64,000 bases of DNA from Daphnia carinata (lineage: Eukaryota; Arthropoda; Branchiopoda; Diplostraca; Daphniidae): assembly GCF_022539665.2 (NCBI RefSeq), contig NC_081331.1:310001-374000 (forward strand), written 5' to 3'. Under the pieces are notes generated by a model that did not search any database, had not been told where the DNA came from, and saw only the letters and a list, made by a program, of their open reading frames with translations. Positions 28,961 to 44,900 of the stretch are shown here, piece by piece (within the stretch, counting starts at the first letter, position 1; each line of letters opens with the position of its first letter). The position numbers and the translations under genes were made by a program.

Positions 28961-31900
28961 GAGTTCAGTCGTTTCACAATGTTGGACCTCTTCTGTTATA
29001 TACGACAGGCTGTAAATGCCAATGCACCGTAGATTGCATTAACGGTTATGTTTAACATCATGTTTTCCTCAAGCCTCTTTAAGGGTAGCGTTGTAACGCG
29101 TCATTATAGAATAAGAAAACCCACGTGTAGTACATCCATCTATTTGACGTAGGCCAGGATGATATAAACAAATGAAAGAAGCAGAAATTGTAATCTGTAT
29201 TTGCTTGTAGGCTCCAACTGTGAGTGTTTAACTGCCCATCTCGTATTATTGCAAGCTCACATCCAATCGTCACTTTGTTCCAATCATTTATTTGTAAAAG
29301 GCAGGTTTTAGTGACAGCTTCATTTTGTTTATTTATAACTTTGCAAGTGTTATTCTACCTGTGGCGTTCCTGAAACCCCACTGTTGTACTTTGAATCACG
29401 TCGCTTTGTTTTCTTATTAAAATGTGTGCAATCATCGCATGCAAATGCTTGCCCTTTTTGAAGGTGTTGGTTAATTGGACTCGAATTTTTCTTAAATGAT
29501 TTTCAATCAACGAGAGGCCTATACACCGGCAGATGAATATATAGGCCTTTGCAGGGCTACGATCAGATAAACACAACGAACTATCCTCCATGTCTTGTGT
29601 ATATACACACAAGGCTAAGGCTTGACCGGTATAGCCTACACTATTGACATTTTACTTTGGAGCCTCTATAAAACCTACAAGCAGTGTTGTCTTGTATATC
29701 CATATAGGCCTATATATAGCAGCCTTTGTATACAGCGCATTAAGCTTTTTAAACTTACGCCAACACGTAGCTTATACGGACACTAGTAAAACTGCGATCA
29801 ATTTTTCGTTTCAGCATCATCAAGAATATTGACTTGCGTTGTGTAACAAGCGTACCCACTTATGTATACCCCAACGCACTTGGGCAAACTCACGGGCTCA
29901 CTGTCAATCTCACAGCAAACAGGCCTTATAGGCCTACATAGGTTCCTATATACCTGCTGAATTTTTAACACATCTGACCTGTAACATGGAATAAGCAAGG
30001 AAATCAATGTTGCATAACGTGTGGCTATAACACGCAGACCAACTGTTGAAACAAAAAGGCCAGCGAGGCCTTTATCTTAACATCTCGGGAATAAGGGTTG
30101 TCATCGTTCGAGAGTGCTGTGTGTCCTCAAGAATAACATGTATAAATGTATATAATGATGAGCCTGGTAGAACTGTATTGACATTGACGAGTGCGGCCAC
30201 CGGGTGCTGTATAGAGAAGTGGATGTGTGGGGAGGAATATGGCAGTTGGAAAGGAAGAGCTCTAAAAAAAACGAGTCATCATCATCGCAGTTTATTAATA
30301 GTATCGAGAAAAAGAGAAGACGACCGAAGGGCGACGACTAGAGCGTATGTGAAGTCGTCTGTGCGGCTGAAGGGAAGAGCTCCCAACTTCCTTGGTGATG
30401 GCAGCAGCAGCAGCCATGAGACAGGCTCCATATGGCGCTCAAGTTGGTGCATCCACCCATCAGCCGTCCAGCCCGAGAAGCGTCTAACAGCAGGGAGAAA
30501 AAGGGGTTGCTTCTGCCATGAACTGGCCTTCCCTAGTTTCTCTTGATATATACACAGAGGGAAAAGACAGACGGACATGGAAAGAGAGGCTATATAGAAG
30601 GATCGTTAAGCATCGGCAGCAGTAAAACGGTCGACCATTTGTCGCGCGTCGCCCGGCCAAAAAGTATAGACTATATGAAACAAGTCAAGCAAAACAAAAG
30701 GCAAACAAGACAAAAACAAAACAAAATAAGAGTTTAAAAAAATAAAGGAAAAATGTTTTAAAGAGAGTGGTGGGAATATGGCCGTACTTTGTATTTGATC
30801 GACTTAGACGCAATAATGTAATTTAAGAACTATGACTCAATCCTTGTTTTGAGCCAGAGTTACTCTAGGCCTATACAAAATACAACGCTAATGCGGACGT
30901 GATGGCTGATACTGGCAACATGATATCGAAACTGCGTAAACCGGATAGACATTTTATAAGGAATGCAATAAGAAACTTGTTTTGAAATCGAAAGAACTTT
31001 GACGTAGCACGTCAGCAGCATCCGAATACAAACGAAAAGGATCAAAAAGAGTATGGAACTAAACAAAAAAGGTGTTAGGCCTATGTGAAATTTGATTTAT
31101 CGACTAATATTGAAGATTCATCATAAAATTTCCCTCACTATTGTAATCGATTCTTTGCTGACGTTGTTTGCTGCCACGCATTGATTGAGATCAAACGATC
31201 CATAAATGTCGACTCGTTTTTTGTCCCGAAGACATGAAACAAAAACACCACGCCTTTTCTCGCCTCCGAAACTCTTGATATTAATAGCCATGTGTATACA
31301 ATATTATATACATAAAAGCTATATAAGTATACGTGTGGCAGTGGTGGCCTGCCCTTCTACAGGGTCACAGTCTTGTGTTAATGAATGGCCTCAACAGATC
31401 ATCTTTGTGGGCTCTCTTCGGCCGTCTTCGATGATGAAGCTCTAGAGTTTCATTTTTGCTCTCGTATAGTTTCATCTTCCCACACACTTGTATTGCCATA
31501 CAGAGGCAGCTCTTTATGCCCTATAGCTGGAGCCGAGTTCTAAATAGAGCTACATATAACAACGTTTGCTATTTGATTTCTGTCTTACTACGACTGTACG
31601 TCTGATGTCTTTCGCACTATCGCGCAAGACTAAGCTGCTTTTACATTACGGCTCTCTCTGCATGCCATCTTCGACTGTCACCACCTTCTCAGAATTACCC
31701 CATCGTCTTCGTACGCTTCAAGTGGCAAACGTCAACATACGCAAGGCAACCGTTTCTTCACACAAGAACGTTCATCATCAGCACATAGCAACGCTGTATC
31801 AAGTAAAAAGAGTTTTAGCTGTACCTCGTAACCGACACAACATTTGAATCATCAAATTTCGATTAGACTTCACTCGACAGTCTAGAAACTGGACGTGGGG

Positions 31901-32266
31901 GTTACACGAATGATGTGAAATGTGTTACGGAAGGTTATGCTGTTTGATGTATGGCAACAGCTTCATTGTGAAAGCGAAGGAAGACAAAGTACAATCGTTT
32001 CATCTATGTCTGTATAACAGGCTACTGGTTGTGTAGGCCTATACGTACACACCATACGGCCCTCGCATGTATACGCATGTGTGTATACATAGGTTTAAAT
32101 ACGAGGGAAGAATAGAGAGGCAAAGAAGGAAAATAGAAAGGATTCTTTGTTCAAAGTCATTTGCCACTTCATTAGCTTCTGGAACAGCAAGCAAAAGACG
32201 CTAGACCTCTTCTGCATCGAGTTCACAGCAGTCCCTTTTCTTACTGTTGGCTATGTCATTCGATCC

Positions 32267-32286
32267 TTTTTTTTTTTTTTTTTTTT
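32267..32286. repeat. Poly(T) run
   Basis: About 20 consecutive T in the FoxC-FoxF desert. Confidence 0.85.
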
Positions 32287-34909
32287 CCCACTCACATTTT
32301 GTCGAAAGGAAAAAAAAAACGAGTTTCGACTTTCTTTTTGATTTATTTTTACCATTTTCCAAAGACATCTCAACAAGCAAATGTGAGACTCATAATATTT
32401 GCTATCATTTGCAGTGTTACTTGGAAACCATTGAAAACTGAACGTTGAAGTTTGATAATTGTGTTTAGGCCAATTTTGTGCTATGCACAATGTTTGAAGG
32501 GAATCTGGACACGAGCACAACGGAAGTGGACTGAAAGGAACTCGGCACGTCTACGCGGATGTACCGTTTCGAAGCATATCTTTTGGGAATACAGCAGGGG
32601 GTATGAAAAAGAAAAGTGACAGGAAGTTTCTTTTCGGGATATGCTAAAATAAATGAAACAGTATCGCAGACGATCTGCGTGGAGAAAAAAACTGAAATAA
32701 GGAAACGACTCAATGCGTAGGCATTAGGATACGAGAAAAAAACAAAACACACAGAGTCTAAAAAAGACAGCAGAAAAGAAAAGCTGTGAAGAGATTACGG
32801 GACTTGATGACTTTGCAGTTCAACTAATCAGGCCGAATGATGGCATGGGAGGATTCTTTCCCGTCAGTCTCCCTTTCTTTGGCCTTATGCCTTTTTTTCT
32901 TTCACGTTTTTTCTTATAGGCCGACGAAGCAAATGAGCCGACTTGCTCATAAGACGCACCACAACCATACGCTCATTTCCTAGTCGTTTGGCGTTTTTTA
33001 TTTTTTTTTTTTTTCAAACTTCCTTTCTCTTTTTTTCACGAGACGAGTCACTTCACTCTTGATGTTGTCGTCCGTCAGGTCATAAACCTTCGAAGCAGAG
33101 GAGTCCATGACAAACGAGCCATTGCGTGTCATCGAGAAAAAAGAAAAGGAAAAAAAAAGAGGTTTTGTCTATAAATAGTTTTAATGAGTGGCATCAATGC
33201 TAATGTCCCTAGACCTGTCTCTCTTTTTTCTATTCACATGATGATGAACTCGTCTCAAACTTCTGATGTTTCGTCTTTTTTTTTTTCCCGTTCTTCTTTT
33301 GTTCTTTTTCGTCATCTCCAACATGTATACAGTGCGGCTCTCACCGGCCAAGACACTCCTTTTCGACTCGCTGCTCTATTTGTAGCTGCCTATTATTAAA
33401 CAATCCATCAATGTCCCACACGGTCGCAGACAAATGCGACACCGCGCATCCTACGGCATCGCTACCTACACAACTGCAGTCGCATGTGTTTACTTTGCGT
33501 CACACATGTACCGTATACGAGAGATTGCGTATAATAAATCTGCCACGCTTCCAGCTTTGCGTGTGTCTCCTTCTTCGTAACGAAACGTTGATATTTATTC
33601 CTGCATTTTTGATCGGCAATACGCCAATGATTTCGGTTGGCATCGATGGAACGGTTATTGAGGGGTGATTTCACTTAGCACTTTTTCTCGGCGTCCCCTC
33701 GTTTGCCCCTTTCGTTTCTCACTCGACACTTATTTATTCTTTGTTTTGATACCAAACAGAAAAGTGTTGCGCGTCAATTATTTGTGTGAGTGGCTGTAAT
33801 AATATTGTTGGTCCCAACAAAGAAGTCACCTGCTTTGTTGATGATGTTTCACTCACCTGCGATCGTCAATGGGTGTTGAAAGCAGCACATGAACAGACTT
33901 TGCCCCATAGGCCTTTATGGGCGTCGTGTCTTGACCGAAGGCCAAGTAGCTCCGCCAGGACGCTGTTCAATTGAAAAGCAAACTACGTTCGTTTGGATCG
34001 TAAATGCCAGTTGGCTTAAAATTCTGTACGTAAAATGACGCAGATGTGCATCGTTCATTTTCGCCCGTCTCTTTTTAAAAGCCAATGTCAATTTGAATCA
34101 AACTGGACAGATGAGTCGCATGTGAGACAGCACGTCTTGTTGGTACTGTGCGGAATAGTCGTCCATCATTCTTGGCTAGTTTGTCAACGTCTTTTAAATA
34201 AGACGCAATATTTCTTTACGAGCTGTATACGTCCTAAAATCTAGGGCAAGCAGTTAGGTTACAAAAAAAGAGAGACGCCTTTTCGCAAGTATTTTCATGA
34301 GGGTAATTATGTTTTCCGTCCCCCTCTTGCCATTTTTCTACGAATCGGATGGAAGCCGAGCCTGACTAGCGTGCTTATGACGTGCCTCCATAAACAGCCG
34401 GGACATTTCACGTAGATATCCGTAAACGAGAGCGGATGCAACCCAGGTCATCTAAAGCACACTGTTTCCTCATTAAAACAATTACACAAAATGACCTACT
34501 TTTGAAGTAAAGAAAAGCATTTGAATCTGGCTTGAAGTTATGCTACTAAGAAAAGCGCACAGTGCAATCGGGTCCCTTTTTTTCTTCTTCATGAACGAAA
34601 CGTTATAGACAGCGATGAGAGAGAACGAAATAAAAAGCCGAGAACTAGGAAGAAGAAGAAAAAAAAAAAAGGACGGGTCTAAAAGAGAGTGCTGCAATAG
34701 GAGGGCCGTCAGTAATAGAGAACGCAACGGGCAGAAGAGCAGCAGACGTGCAGAGCCGAGTTGGGCGATGACATGATCCGTCAGCGGTCCGCAGCTCGGA
34801 TGCTCCCGTCTCCGCACAACTCCCTACGCGATTCTCGTGATGTGTCCTTTCCCCCTACGATAAATTGTTTCGTAATACAGTCCAAGGCCTGACTTGGCCT
34901 ATATTCTTC

Positions 34910-34929
34910 TATATATATATATATATATA
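34910..34929. repeat. (TA)n microsatellite
   Basis: About ten TA units, just after two GGCCT-containing words at 34885-34900. Confidence 0.85.
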
Positions 34930-37900
34930 CACCCCACCTTAGAGCTATCTTGGCTCTTGCGTCACACAGTAATCACGCAAAGTTAAATTGAAACGGTTGC
35001 ATTAGCCAAGGCTGAGAAACTAATATCCAAATACCATCGTGTGCCCGATGACACGCAAATGATTTCGGACGGGATCGCTCAATTTCCGTACGGGAATTTC
35101 AAATGATTTTATCCAATCTTGATAAATCCAGAAGATCTGTTAAGTAGGGCTAGTACACACACATCCTTTGAAAAAAAAAAGAAAAAGAAAATACAATATG
35201 GGTGCTCTCAACGGTAGGCCTCATCTAGAGCTGCATAGCTGCTGGCATGTTTTCTTTGGCAGTCACTCTATGGCTCAGTGCGTTTCACTAATCACTCTCA
35301 CGCTTTTTTTTTTTTTACCCTTCGAGATTCCAGTTTCTCATATTACGCCTTGGTTCATCAACGTCGAATTCCGTGACTTCTTGCGCCACCTCTTCGTTCG
35401 TGAGTTCCTATTACGTAATGCTGATGTAGTCTGCTCTTTTTTCTTTGGACATTATCGAGGCCTTTAATGTTCAATGTGATACGTTTTCGAGTATCACGAC
35501 CCCACTTCATTCAACATGTGCGTAGAAGAAATGTTTTATGATTGTTTTCATTCTGCCAACGACTTGTCTTTCTCTTGTTATGAAACGCACTCATTTCTAA
35601 AGCTCTTCACAGTCGGTTATTTGAGTTAGCGCTTATGTGCTGTTATAGCCTCCACGTTACAACATATACAACAATAACAGAGACGCCATACAGTCAACTA
35701 GACATAAGATGCGTGTGACCCGTGCACCACAACAATTTCTTTCTTTAGTTTTTATTTTATTTTTATTTTTTTTTTCATGCACTTTTCTCTCTCTGGGTGG
35801 CTGATGTTAACATTTACCACTCTGTTGTTTAGCATCGCTAGTTTGTGTCTGTTATTCTAAAAAGGAACTTGTTTGACGACACCAGCCCGCAAACATCAAC
35901 CGGTTAGCTGGTGAATAGTGCATGTAGTTTGACTTCTTATACGTGCTGTTGGTGTTTGTGTTGGAACCACGGATGCATTGACACACACCTCAGAGCAACA
36001 CCACTACCGAGGGAATACAGTGGAAAATAGCAATAACATTCGGCACTAGTCCAACTTGAACTCAGTTTTAACCTTTGATATCTAACATTTTGTTTGGTTT
36101 GTTTTTTTTTTCAAAATGGTGATGACAGAAATACATGTCTCGTGTCGAAGAGAAAAGTGTGTTGGGGCACCCAACACTGGCCGATTCAGAGAATGCAAAT
36201 GTCACTATTAAACAAATATCACTGAAAGAAGACCTTCGCAAGTTGTCTTCATCAAATAGGAGCCAATAAACTGACGATTGATGTGCGGTCTCAATCACCA
36301 GGTGTGAGGCAAGACCGAACTTCTTTATAACGAACGGACAAGCAACTCTATTTACGAATCAGAATTGTTTCTTGGACAGAGACTAGCAGTCAAGGCAAGT
36401 AAGGTTCATCGAACGTACAGCTGGAACACAAACGAATGGGAATGCCACGTCCTGCGTACACTACGATTTGCATAAGATTGCAGAAAAAAAAAACGTGAAA
36501 CAGTCTTCCTACAGGCTCAAAAGAGATGAGCTGCTGCTGCGAGAAAGTCTTTTCAATTGAACAATAGCCGTTCCTTCGTGTTCCATATGGGAAAGTCATC
36601 ATGCATTCACATCACCTCCAGCCGCGTGAAAAGGAGACAAAGAGCGAACGAGCGACGTTAAAAGATAGTGGCGCATGTAGCCGAACGCGCTGATGATTTA
36701 AACATGTCCCGCGGTACTCCTATAAGATGATCGTTGACTGGCCGTGGCCGCCAGCAATGAATCCCCTGTTGAAACCGCATCACATGCGAACTTAAAATGG
36801 GACAAGCGTACGAATATCAAGTTCACGCCGATGTTGATCGATTGCGATCAGTCTGCGCATAGCTTCAATCTTTTGTTGTGATCCCACTTTGCATACGACA
36901 TATAGATGGGGATCCTTTGGTGCAATCGAATCATTTTAAGGTTTTTTTTTTTTCTGTCTTATGTCCAAGTTCATTTAGCCGGGCCATTCAGTGCTGTATT
37001 GTCTTTTTTTTATAGCAGTATCATCCACTATCGGCTCACGTTCAACACAGCCTCTCTTGAAGCCTTCGAGCATTTTCACGAACGCCATATATTTCTGTGA
37101 TACTTTTCGTAAATGCATTGTCATTCGACCGGTGATACGAGAAAAAGAAGATGACGCAACTGAATAGAGCTAAAATTCTATGGCCATCGCTTCACAACGC
37201 ATAATAGTCAAAAATGAAATGCTGCACGATGATGACGATTTCTTTAAAAGCTCAACTGCGAATAATGCCCAAGCAATTAAGCTGAAATTAGCGTTTTAAT
37301 AAATGCGCAACAGATTTACATACTCATAAGACCTTACCCCTGTTTACCTCGAATAGCTTACGGAATTAAGGCGGCTGTGAAGTAGAAAAAAAAAAAAATT
37401 CTTTTAAAGGGATGAATCTAAAAAAGAATAACGCAAAGACCACACAGACAGCAGAAACGAGTGAACGGGCACATCGTCAGTTAACTTGGGCCAGTGTAGG
37501 GAGTCGCTTGAGGAACGAAAGTGTGGGCACAGCCGGCAGAACCATCAAACTGCGCATACCGACGTTTCAATGTCGTCCTCGGTCGTCGTCTATTATACGA
37601 ACGTCTATATACGTCGCGTTCGTTCAGATGCCATCGACGCTGTGTATGTCTTGGGGGGGAAACGTCCAACGTAAGAAGTTGAGGCATCGACTGCTTATTT
37701 GTTATACTAATAAAATTTTAGTACGTTAAAGACATGGGCCTATTTTATTTCCTCCAAGAGTATGACTCACGCCAAACGTTTATCCCCTATGTGTCTTTCC
37801 TTTTCATCGTTTTTTTGTGTGTTGTATTTAGTATGTAAATATAGAACGCAAAAAAATACGTAGCTGTCGACATGGGTTTTCGATTGCCAGTCTATTGAAT

Positions 37901-40900
37901 TATGGACTGTTCCTCTGTACATATCGACAGATTCCGTCAATCTCACCACACGCGAGTCAGCGCTGGCTTCACACCATTTCTTTTATACGAAGAGGGATGA
38001 GGGTAAACAAGGAAAAAAAAAACAAGAGCGAATGACGAAACATACATCACCACCCTGAAAAGTCCCATAGTTTTTTATTTTATCAATTTTATTGTAAGAG
38101 CTTACGTGTCCAGAATTATTTAAATCTATCAAAGTTCTTCTAATTTCAAAACAATTTTCTCGCCTTTAAATTCGAAATGACGTTGCGGAAATCGAAAAAA
38201 AAAAAAAAATGGTGACGTGAAAGGTATGGAACGTCGTGTATTGGCCAACAGAAGGTCCCATTTTAAGTTCGATGGGGGAGGGATTGGTGTACGAATACGA
38301 AACGGATGTTCTGAAGTACGTAGGGTCCGTGTTTGAGGCTTTTCGATGTCGGTAGCCGGATATGCCTCGTTGCTGTTTCCCTTATAGGCATTTTGCTGAT
38401 GGTTTGGAATGGCAACAAAAAAATAAAATGGATGGCCTTTACATGTACGTCTTGTGATGCTGGTCTGCAGAAAAGACGGCAACATGTATAGAAATGTCCC
38501 CACAGATTTCTCTGGCTTTCACTCTGCAATAGAATGATGAAGTGGCGGTGCAGCTGAGTCAGTCACTCAGACCTGGCAGTTCCTCTTTTATTTTTTTCCC
38601 TCTTCTTGGACTTTTCCTTCCTTTTTTTTTTTTAATGTGGTGGCTGCTAATGCCAACGACTCCTTGATTTCTTCTTTTTCCCATCTTTAACTTGGTTCTC
38701 TTTCCGCGTGCGTCGACTCCACCACCATCGCTTTCATTCCGAGTTCGACTTCCTCATTGCCCATCGATTCTGTCCGCTGGCAGCTGATGTATAGCGGCAG
38801 CAGTGCTGATCGCTAGACGAGTGAGCCAGCCAACGTTCGTTGCACCCGCACACATAGTTTGGCAGATGATTTTAGCAGATGTTTCATCATCATCAAGATC
38901 ATTTTTTTTTTTTTTCGACATCTTCGTGATGCGTCGCGTAGCAAGCTCCGCGTTCATTTGGGTTTCGTTCAGCCCTGCTGCGAGCTCATTAGTGCCGCCC
39001 TGATGGCTTTCAATTTTCTATCAAATCCCAATTTTTTCGTTCCTTAATTTGCCTCGTCTTCTATTCTTTTAATACGACACATTCGAAATAGTATTTGGGA
39101 ATTTAAAATTCCTGTAATTCAGAAGTATGCCCGTCAAAATATTTTTCAATAGTTCGACACCTTTTCCCCTACCGAATTCTTTCGTCCATAAGTGGTTCGA
39201 TTGTGCACCTTTATTCTGCGTGTCAATCCACACAAAAATGCGAAAGGGTCTCCGGACTAAAGAAAAGAAAATCAGCTGTCAAGAAATGAAGCCATCATGT
39301 AGTCATCGTTCTGTATGTTCACAAACAAGCCTTCAAACGTCATAATGGATTCGACACACTGTTGAATAGATCTAGTCAGTTCGTGTACACATTTCCCCCC
39401 CATTTTCTTTCCTTCTTCGCTCTTTATTCTCCTGTCTTTTCTTAGCACGTTCACTGGGCTTGCTTCTATACAATGTGGCCACCCTTTTTGCTGTTGATCT
39501 CTCAATCACGGACAATCACATACCTCAGTTGCTATGAACACAAAAGAGCAAAAGATATCGAAGATTCTTTTTCAAGCTTGAGAAGAGCGATTAAAGAGAG
39601 CATCTCAAGAAGAAAGACTTGTTCATGGTTGAGTCGAAGGGTCGAGAAAGAAGCGATCAGCAGGAGCGAAAAGAGGGCAACAATAACAGACTATTATTAT
39701 TATTGTTGGAAGGTTAAAGTGCGATCCTTGGCGCAGGTGGGTGGACAGACTGTTTAATCCGGATAGTTTCTGCTAATCCAATTTCAATTTTCTCTATCAA
39801 GACGTTATAGCCATCTCGATAAGTAAATACAGCGCATAACAAAGAACGTGGACGACATTGTGCCCTGTGGAATGCTATTGACGAAAAGGGTGACGGATTG
39901 CGATATCACGTACAGGCTCACATAATAGGTCAGGAATAAAATGGATTCGTAGCGGTGGATTTGAAGACGCCTAGCTATGTGGACATGTTGAAATTTCAGA
40001 GTTTTATCGTAAAACGTTTGTAAAATACAGCACTTGACGTAACTGGAGTTCTCTAATATTTCAGCTGTTCAAAATATACAAGTGCTTTAATTTAAGTGAA
40101 AGGACTAAGGTTTTCCTTGACAGTAAAAGGGTGAAGAGCTTAGAGATTGTGATCCACAACATTCAGACGTGTTGATATCTTCCTGACGAATACCTGAAGG
40201 TTAAAGAGAGAAAGGAAAAGTCAATAGAAATGGGGAAAAAAAAAACCAATTGGCATCTTATTTGTGTGAATTGCAAACCCATAAAATCAAATGCTTGTAT
40301 ACCTGTCGGATTGTTTCGCATTATACCTGCAAACAAGGGGTCAGAATTGAGGGGGGTTATTGAAATACGAATAGTATTAGCTGTGAAATCTATTGTAGAC
40401 AGACACAGGTTTGTATGGAAAAGAATTCCTACAAGAATAAAACGAAAATCAATAAGCCAAAATGAAAGCAAAAGTTCAAGTGTATAAGCTTGACTGGAAT
40501 TCCGAAAATGCCATTCATATCCTTCCTCTCCGTCATCACTTACTTCTTGCAGAGTTGAAAGATGTTGCATGAATGGGTTGTCTAAACGTTCTGTGCACAA
40601 AAAGCAATAATACAATTAATATCCTATTATCAAAGCGCATTTACAAGAGGAGCAACTTGATGGGGATGATGACCAGCAGCAAGTTCGTAACATTGCGCAG
40701 ACTCACATCAGTTAGAACGGGCCATACAACACACGCGTGCGCGTTGCGCAATACAACAGATGCATCGTGCAACAAACTGTCCGCTAGTCGTTAAAGGGAT
40801 TTATACACGCAGCACATTCCTGAACGAGGTGCTATAAACGAGCACAAGCGATTCAGAGAACCATATCGATATACCGTGCATCATGAGGTGCGTCGTTCGA

Positions 40901-41973
40901 ATGAGAAAAGCCCATCAATTGCTGCTGTGAATGAGAAGATGAAATGAAAAAAAAAAAAAAAGAACAAAAGAAAGAATCGCACCTATCACGGGAATGTCAT
41001 GACACAATCAGAAACCAGCAGCAAAGAACCACCCAGCTCGTATTGTTGTCAAGTGTGTCTTGCCTGATCTTTAGCGAGTACGTAACCTTGTCTTGTATTG
41101 TAGCATCATGCACAAGACCGTACCGGAGTATTATAAGGTCGGTAACACACCCGCCGTCATCACGAACTTAAAAAACGAGCACGCACGGAGTCGATACATG
41201 TATGCGTCGTCATCAACCTCAGACTGGAATCCCCAGTACCTCTGAATTAGTAATCTATTGTGTAGTCTCATCGTTAATATGATGATGGCTCTGCCACGTC
41301 AACGGCAGTTTCTCCTGGTGGGTTTATGTTCAATTGTACGGCACGTGTCCTTCTATTACATCACAAGGTATAAACCAGAAAATAGAAGCTTTAGCAATGG
41401 TTGAACGTAACGATACTTTGCATTACACACGGCTGGAGAATGGACTGCTCTATCCGATCAATATCGCTCGGTTGACCAACAGCCAAGATGATAGGATAGA
41501 ACATAATCAAAGCTTATTTTGAACGAGATTAAGTGAGTTTGAGGTTGATGTAATCCAACACATCCCCATCTTGTTGTGTGTATGGCGATCGTAACCGTAG
41601 CTTCCTTGCAATCACGCAACCCGACGCAAATAGTTGGCATTTCTGACGTTCTCTAGACATACCAGAAAGACAAGCGGATATATTTTCTCGTACAGGTGAA
41701 GTCTATGTCAACAGTACTCGAACATGCTCATCCCATTCTATATAGAACGGATGACACTGACTGCTATGCAAATAGCCCACATTGTTAGAAAGCTTTTTAG
41801 TGTCCTCCTAATACCTGTTAAATTCCAAGTTTCGAACACTCGATATTCATAAGGAGTTGCAACACCCAGAGCCGGAAACGAAGGAATGGACATGTTTATT
41901 TTTTCTTCTTCTTTTCAAAATTTTATTTTTTCTTTACCGTAATTTTTCATCGTTGCATTCCAATTTGATTTTC

Positions 41974-41995
41974 TTTTTTTTTTTTTTTTTTTTTT
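41974..41995. repeat. Poly(T) run
   Basis: About 22 consecutive T in the FoxC-FoxF desert. Confidence 0.85.
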
Positions 41996-44900
41996 GTTCT
42001 TTTTATTCTCTTCCTTCCACAGATTTATAGAAAGGAAGAAAAGGTTATGAGAGTTATGACATGTTCCTAATACAAGCAAAAGAAAGGAGAGAAAGGCCCG
42101 GACGTGCGGAATGCTGCCATTATCCACCTATAGAACCTATCCCTGGCAGCGCTGTGTGCTGTTGCGGCTACACCAAAATGAGCCACACGCATTCCTCGAC
42201 AGCTCATCTGACTGTCGACCTATTGTACCGTGCCAATTGTCCTACTGCTGTGTGTGTGAGCGACTGTCTCTAAGATACCGTTCAACGAGGCCGATTGTGT
42301 AGCAGACAGGGCAAAGGCAAAGGCTTGGGAGGGCAAATCTAAAGGTACACGCTGATGTCCCCTATTCTTCTCTCGATGGCATGAGCCTCTAGCTTATTCT
42401 ATTAGGACTCGGCTGGAGGTTGGGATAAGGGAAGGAGAAGGAATGGTGAACCTAAGAAAACGAGGGGATGACGAGGGTTGGCTGAATATAAAAGGTGTGA
42501 AAGCTGTAAGATTCAGTGTGAGTACAAAATGGGGAAATTACTATACACCTACCTGTCTATCTGTATGTGAATGAATGAGGTGTGTAAAGAAGGACGGGGG
42601 ACTCACCAAGTATTATTGCTAGTGACACTTTTCTTTTTTTAAATCTAAAAGTCCCCCAACACCTACGGTGATTGCCAACAAGGCGGAAGAATGCCCGCAT
42701 GCTGCGGTATTATTTTTTTAATGATTTTTATATGAGATGTAAGATACAATTGTTGATTTTATCTTGCCTCTAATTCGGTATAAACCAATCACCCGCTTGA
42801 GGGTAACTTACTGTTGATCTGCGTTTACAAACAATCCTACCTGATGGCAAATCTGTGACCTCATCTCTCTCGGATGAAATGCATTCGTATGTACTTGATT
42901 TAACACACCATCAGCGTCATTAGAAGCTAGGGTGTTTCTTTGGGCCGTGATGTTGACAACCGTATCGAAAAAGGGGTCAATTCTGCACGTAGGAATGTCA
43001 AGATGTACGAGGACACCTACGTTAGCTGCCTAATCTATATTAAAAATCTATATTGGACACGTCGTGGGACTCAAAGAATACAACCCGGTTTGAACGGATG
43101 TGAAACTGTATTAGCATGTTCAGTTGGATATTTTTAATGAATGAACTATAATAAGCTACTCGCGGGATGCGAGCCGAAAGCTATATACCCCCCGAACTGT
43201 CAATGAAAAGCTGTAAGTAGAAATGGGATGCAAACGTTCTTTCCTGATGGGAAACCGGGGTGGAGGCGAACGCGTTCCGCGTGTGTGGGTCTCCGTGCGT
43301 GGATGAGCGGTAGGTGGTGTCGAATTACTCAGCCATTTCGAAATACACACACACACTCAGTGTACTACTAGGAAATATTCTTATAGTCTTTTTTTTTTGT
43401 ACGAAAAAAAAATTAAAACCGGGGCCGGTTGAGGCTTCCGTGGTACAGCAGCCACCTCCGACACGGACGACACTCGTCAACTGGGTTGTCTTCCCTCGTC
43501 TCTTTTTTGGATGATGGCGTCCACTTTCTTCTCAATTTCTCTCCCTTTTCGCCTGGCTGTCGTGTGGGGGTGACCCTCAAATGAGTCGCGATGACTTACT
43601 CCGGAACATTCCTCCCTATGTGTACGTATAATACATGATGGGTCTATACATGGCTGTGCAGGCCTATATTTCACATGCTGAAATGTCTTGGAAGATGGTC
43701 CAAACCATTGTTGGGGGAGACGGGCAGGCCCCCGACCGGAAATTCTACGCCGTCTTGACAGGCGCGCACGCATCATTTACAAATGATTTTGCAGCTCATT
43801 TGTCTCGGGTGATACTAAAGGCTCATCCCCCCCCCCCTCCATTTTTTAGTGTTATAGGACCCAATGTTTTTCTTTTCAGTGCGAAATAAAAAGAATACAA
43901 GGCGTTTAGACGCTTTTACCGTCTTGTAAAAATAAAAGAGAAGAACCAATACAGTCGATTAAGAAAATCCAGTGGGGTACGGCACGTATGGCAGTATAAG
44001 ACGTTCCGAAATCTTCTTTCAATCCAATAAAAAGAACCTGTTTGTGACGTACTCTGTTACACTTGTGAGTATACAAACAGGGTAGAAAGTATGAGCTGTT
44101 TGAAACTTTGAAATGAATATTTTTCTTCTCGTTTCAAAATATTATACTACACTGCCTAGGCCAAATATACATGCGTAAACACAGATTTTTGAAAGAGGGG
44201 CCATAGTTTTAAGAGGGTATTTAGGCGTTTTTTGTTTGAAAAATAAACAAACTAAAAACATGTAAAACTCTAAAATTTATGACGGTGTTATTCGCAAGAC
44301 TTCAAACGGAAAGCTTGAAAAATCGTTACCACTTTGTCTGGGGATGTACATTTTGGGGTAATAAACGTTTTCATTACATCCAGTACGGTACTAGTTTACT
44401 TCCACGATTTCGAAATCTATTACATATTCATGCCGAAAAAGAACATAAATCTTTACGCCGATATCACGAACAACATTGGGTACAGCTGCCATCTAGGAGC
44501 AGTGCAGCAGTCTTTTCACGTCCGCCTGGTTGATCCCGAAAATGCAAAGACGTTTCGGTTTTCTGTCTCTGAACGTCCAATTGATTTTCGCGGTTGACTT
44601 TTGAAAGTGTATTTTTTGGCCGCCAGATGGCTTTCTTGGTTGAAAATTGGAAAATTTCCATTATTTTGGCCCACCCCCCCCACCGCACTAATCGCACCTT
44701 ACTCCCGCATCGCTTGCCTGTCAATCACGCACGACAAATTCAGCGCGTGATTGACCCAATACTTTATCGTTTATCATCGTACTGAAACTGACCTGTAGGC
44801 GTCAAAATAGGTGCGAACTCGATTAGATTGTCGTCAAGGTAAACTTTGATCTTCAGAGAGCAATCGATTACAATTCGTAGACCACATTTATACAAGCAGG

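Noticed and set aside
30046-30546. 166-codon plus-strand frame in the Fox desert
   Set aside because: No motif or splice partner, odd Arg/Ser/Cys-rich composition, and an overlapping frame on the other strand; long frames occur by chance in 24 kb.
40163-40615. 150-codon minus-strand frame
   Set aside because: No recognisable family, and competing frames on the opposite strand; AT-rich chance frame is likelier.
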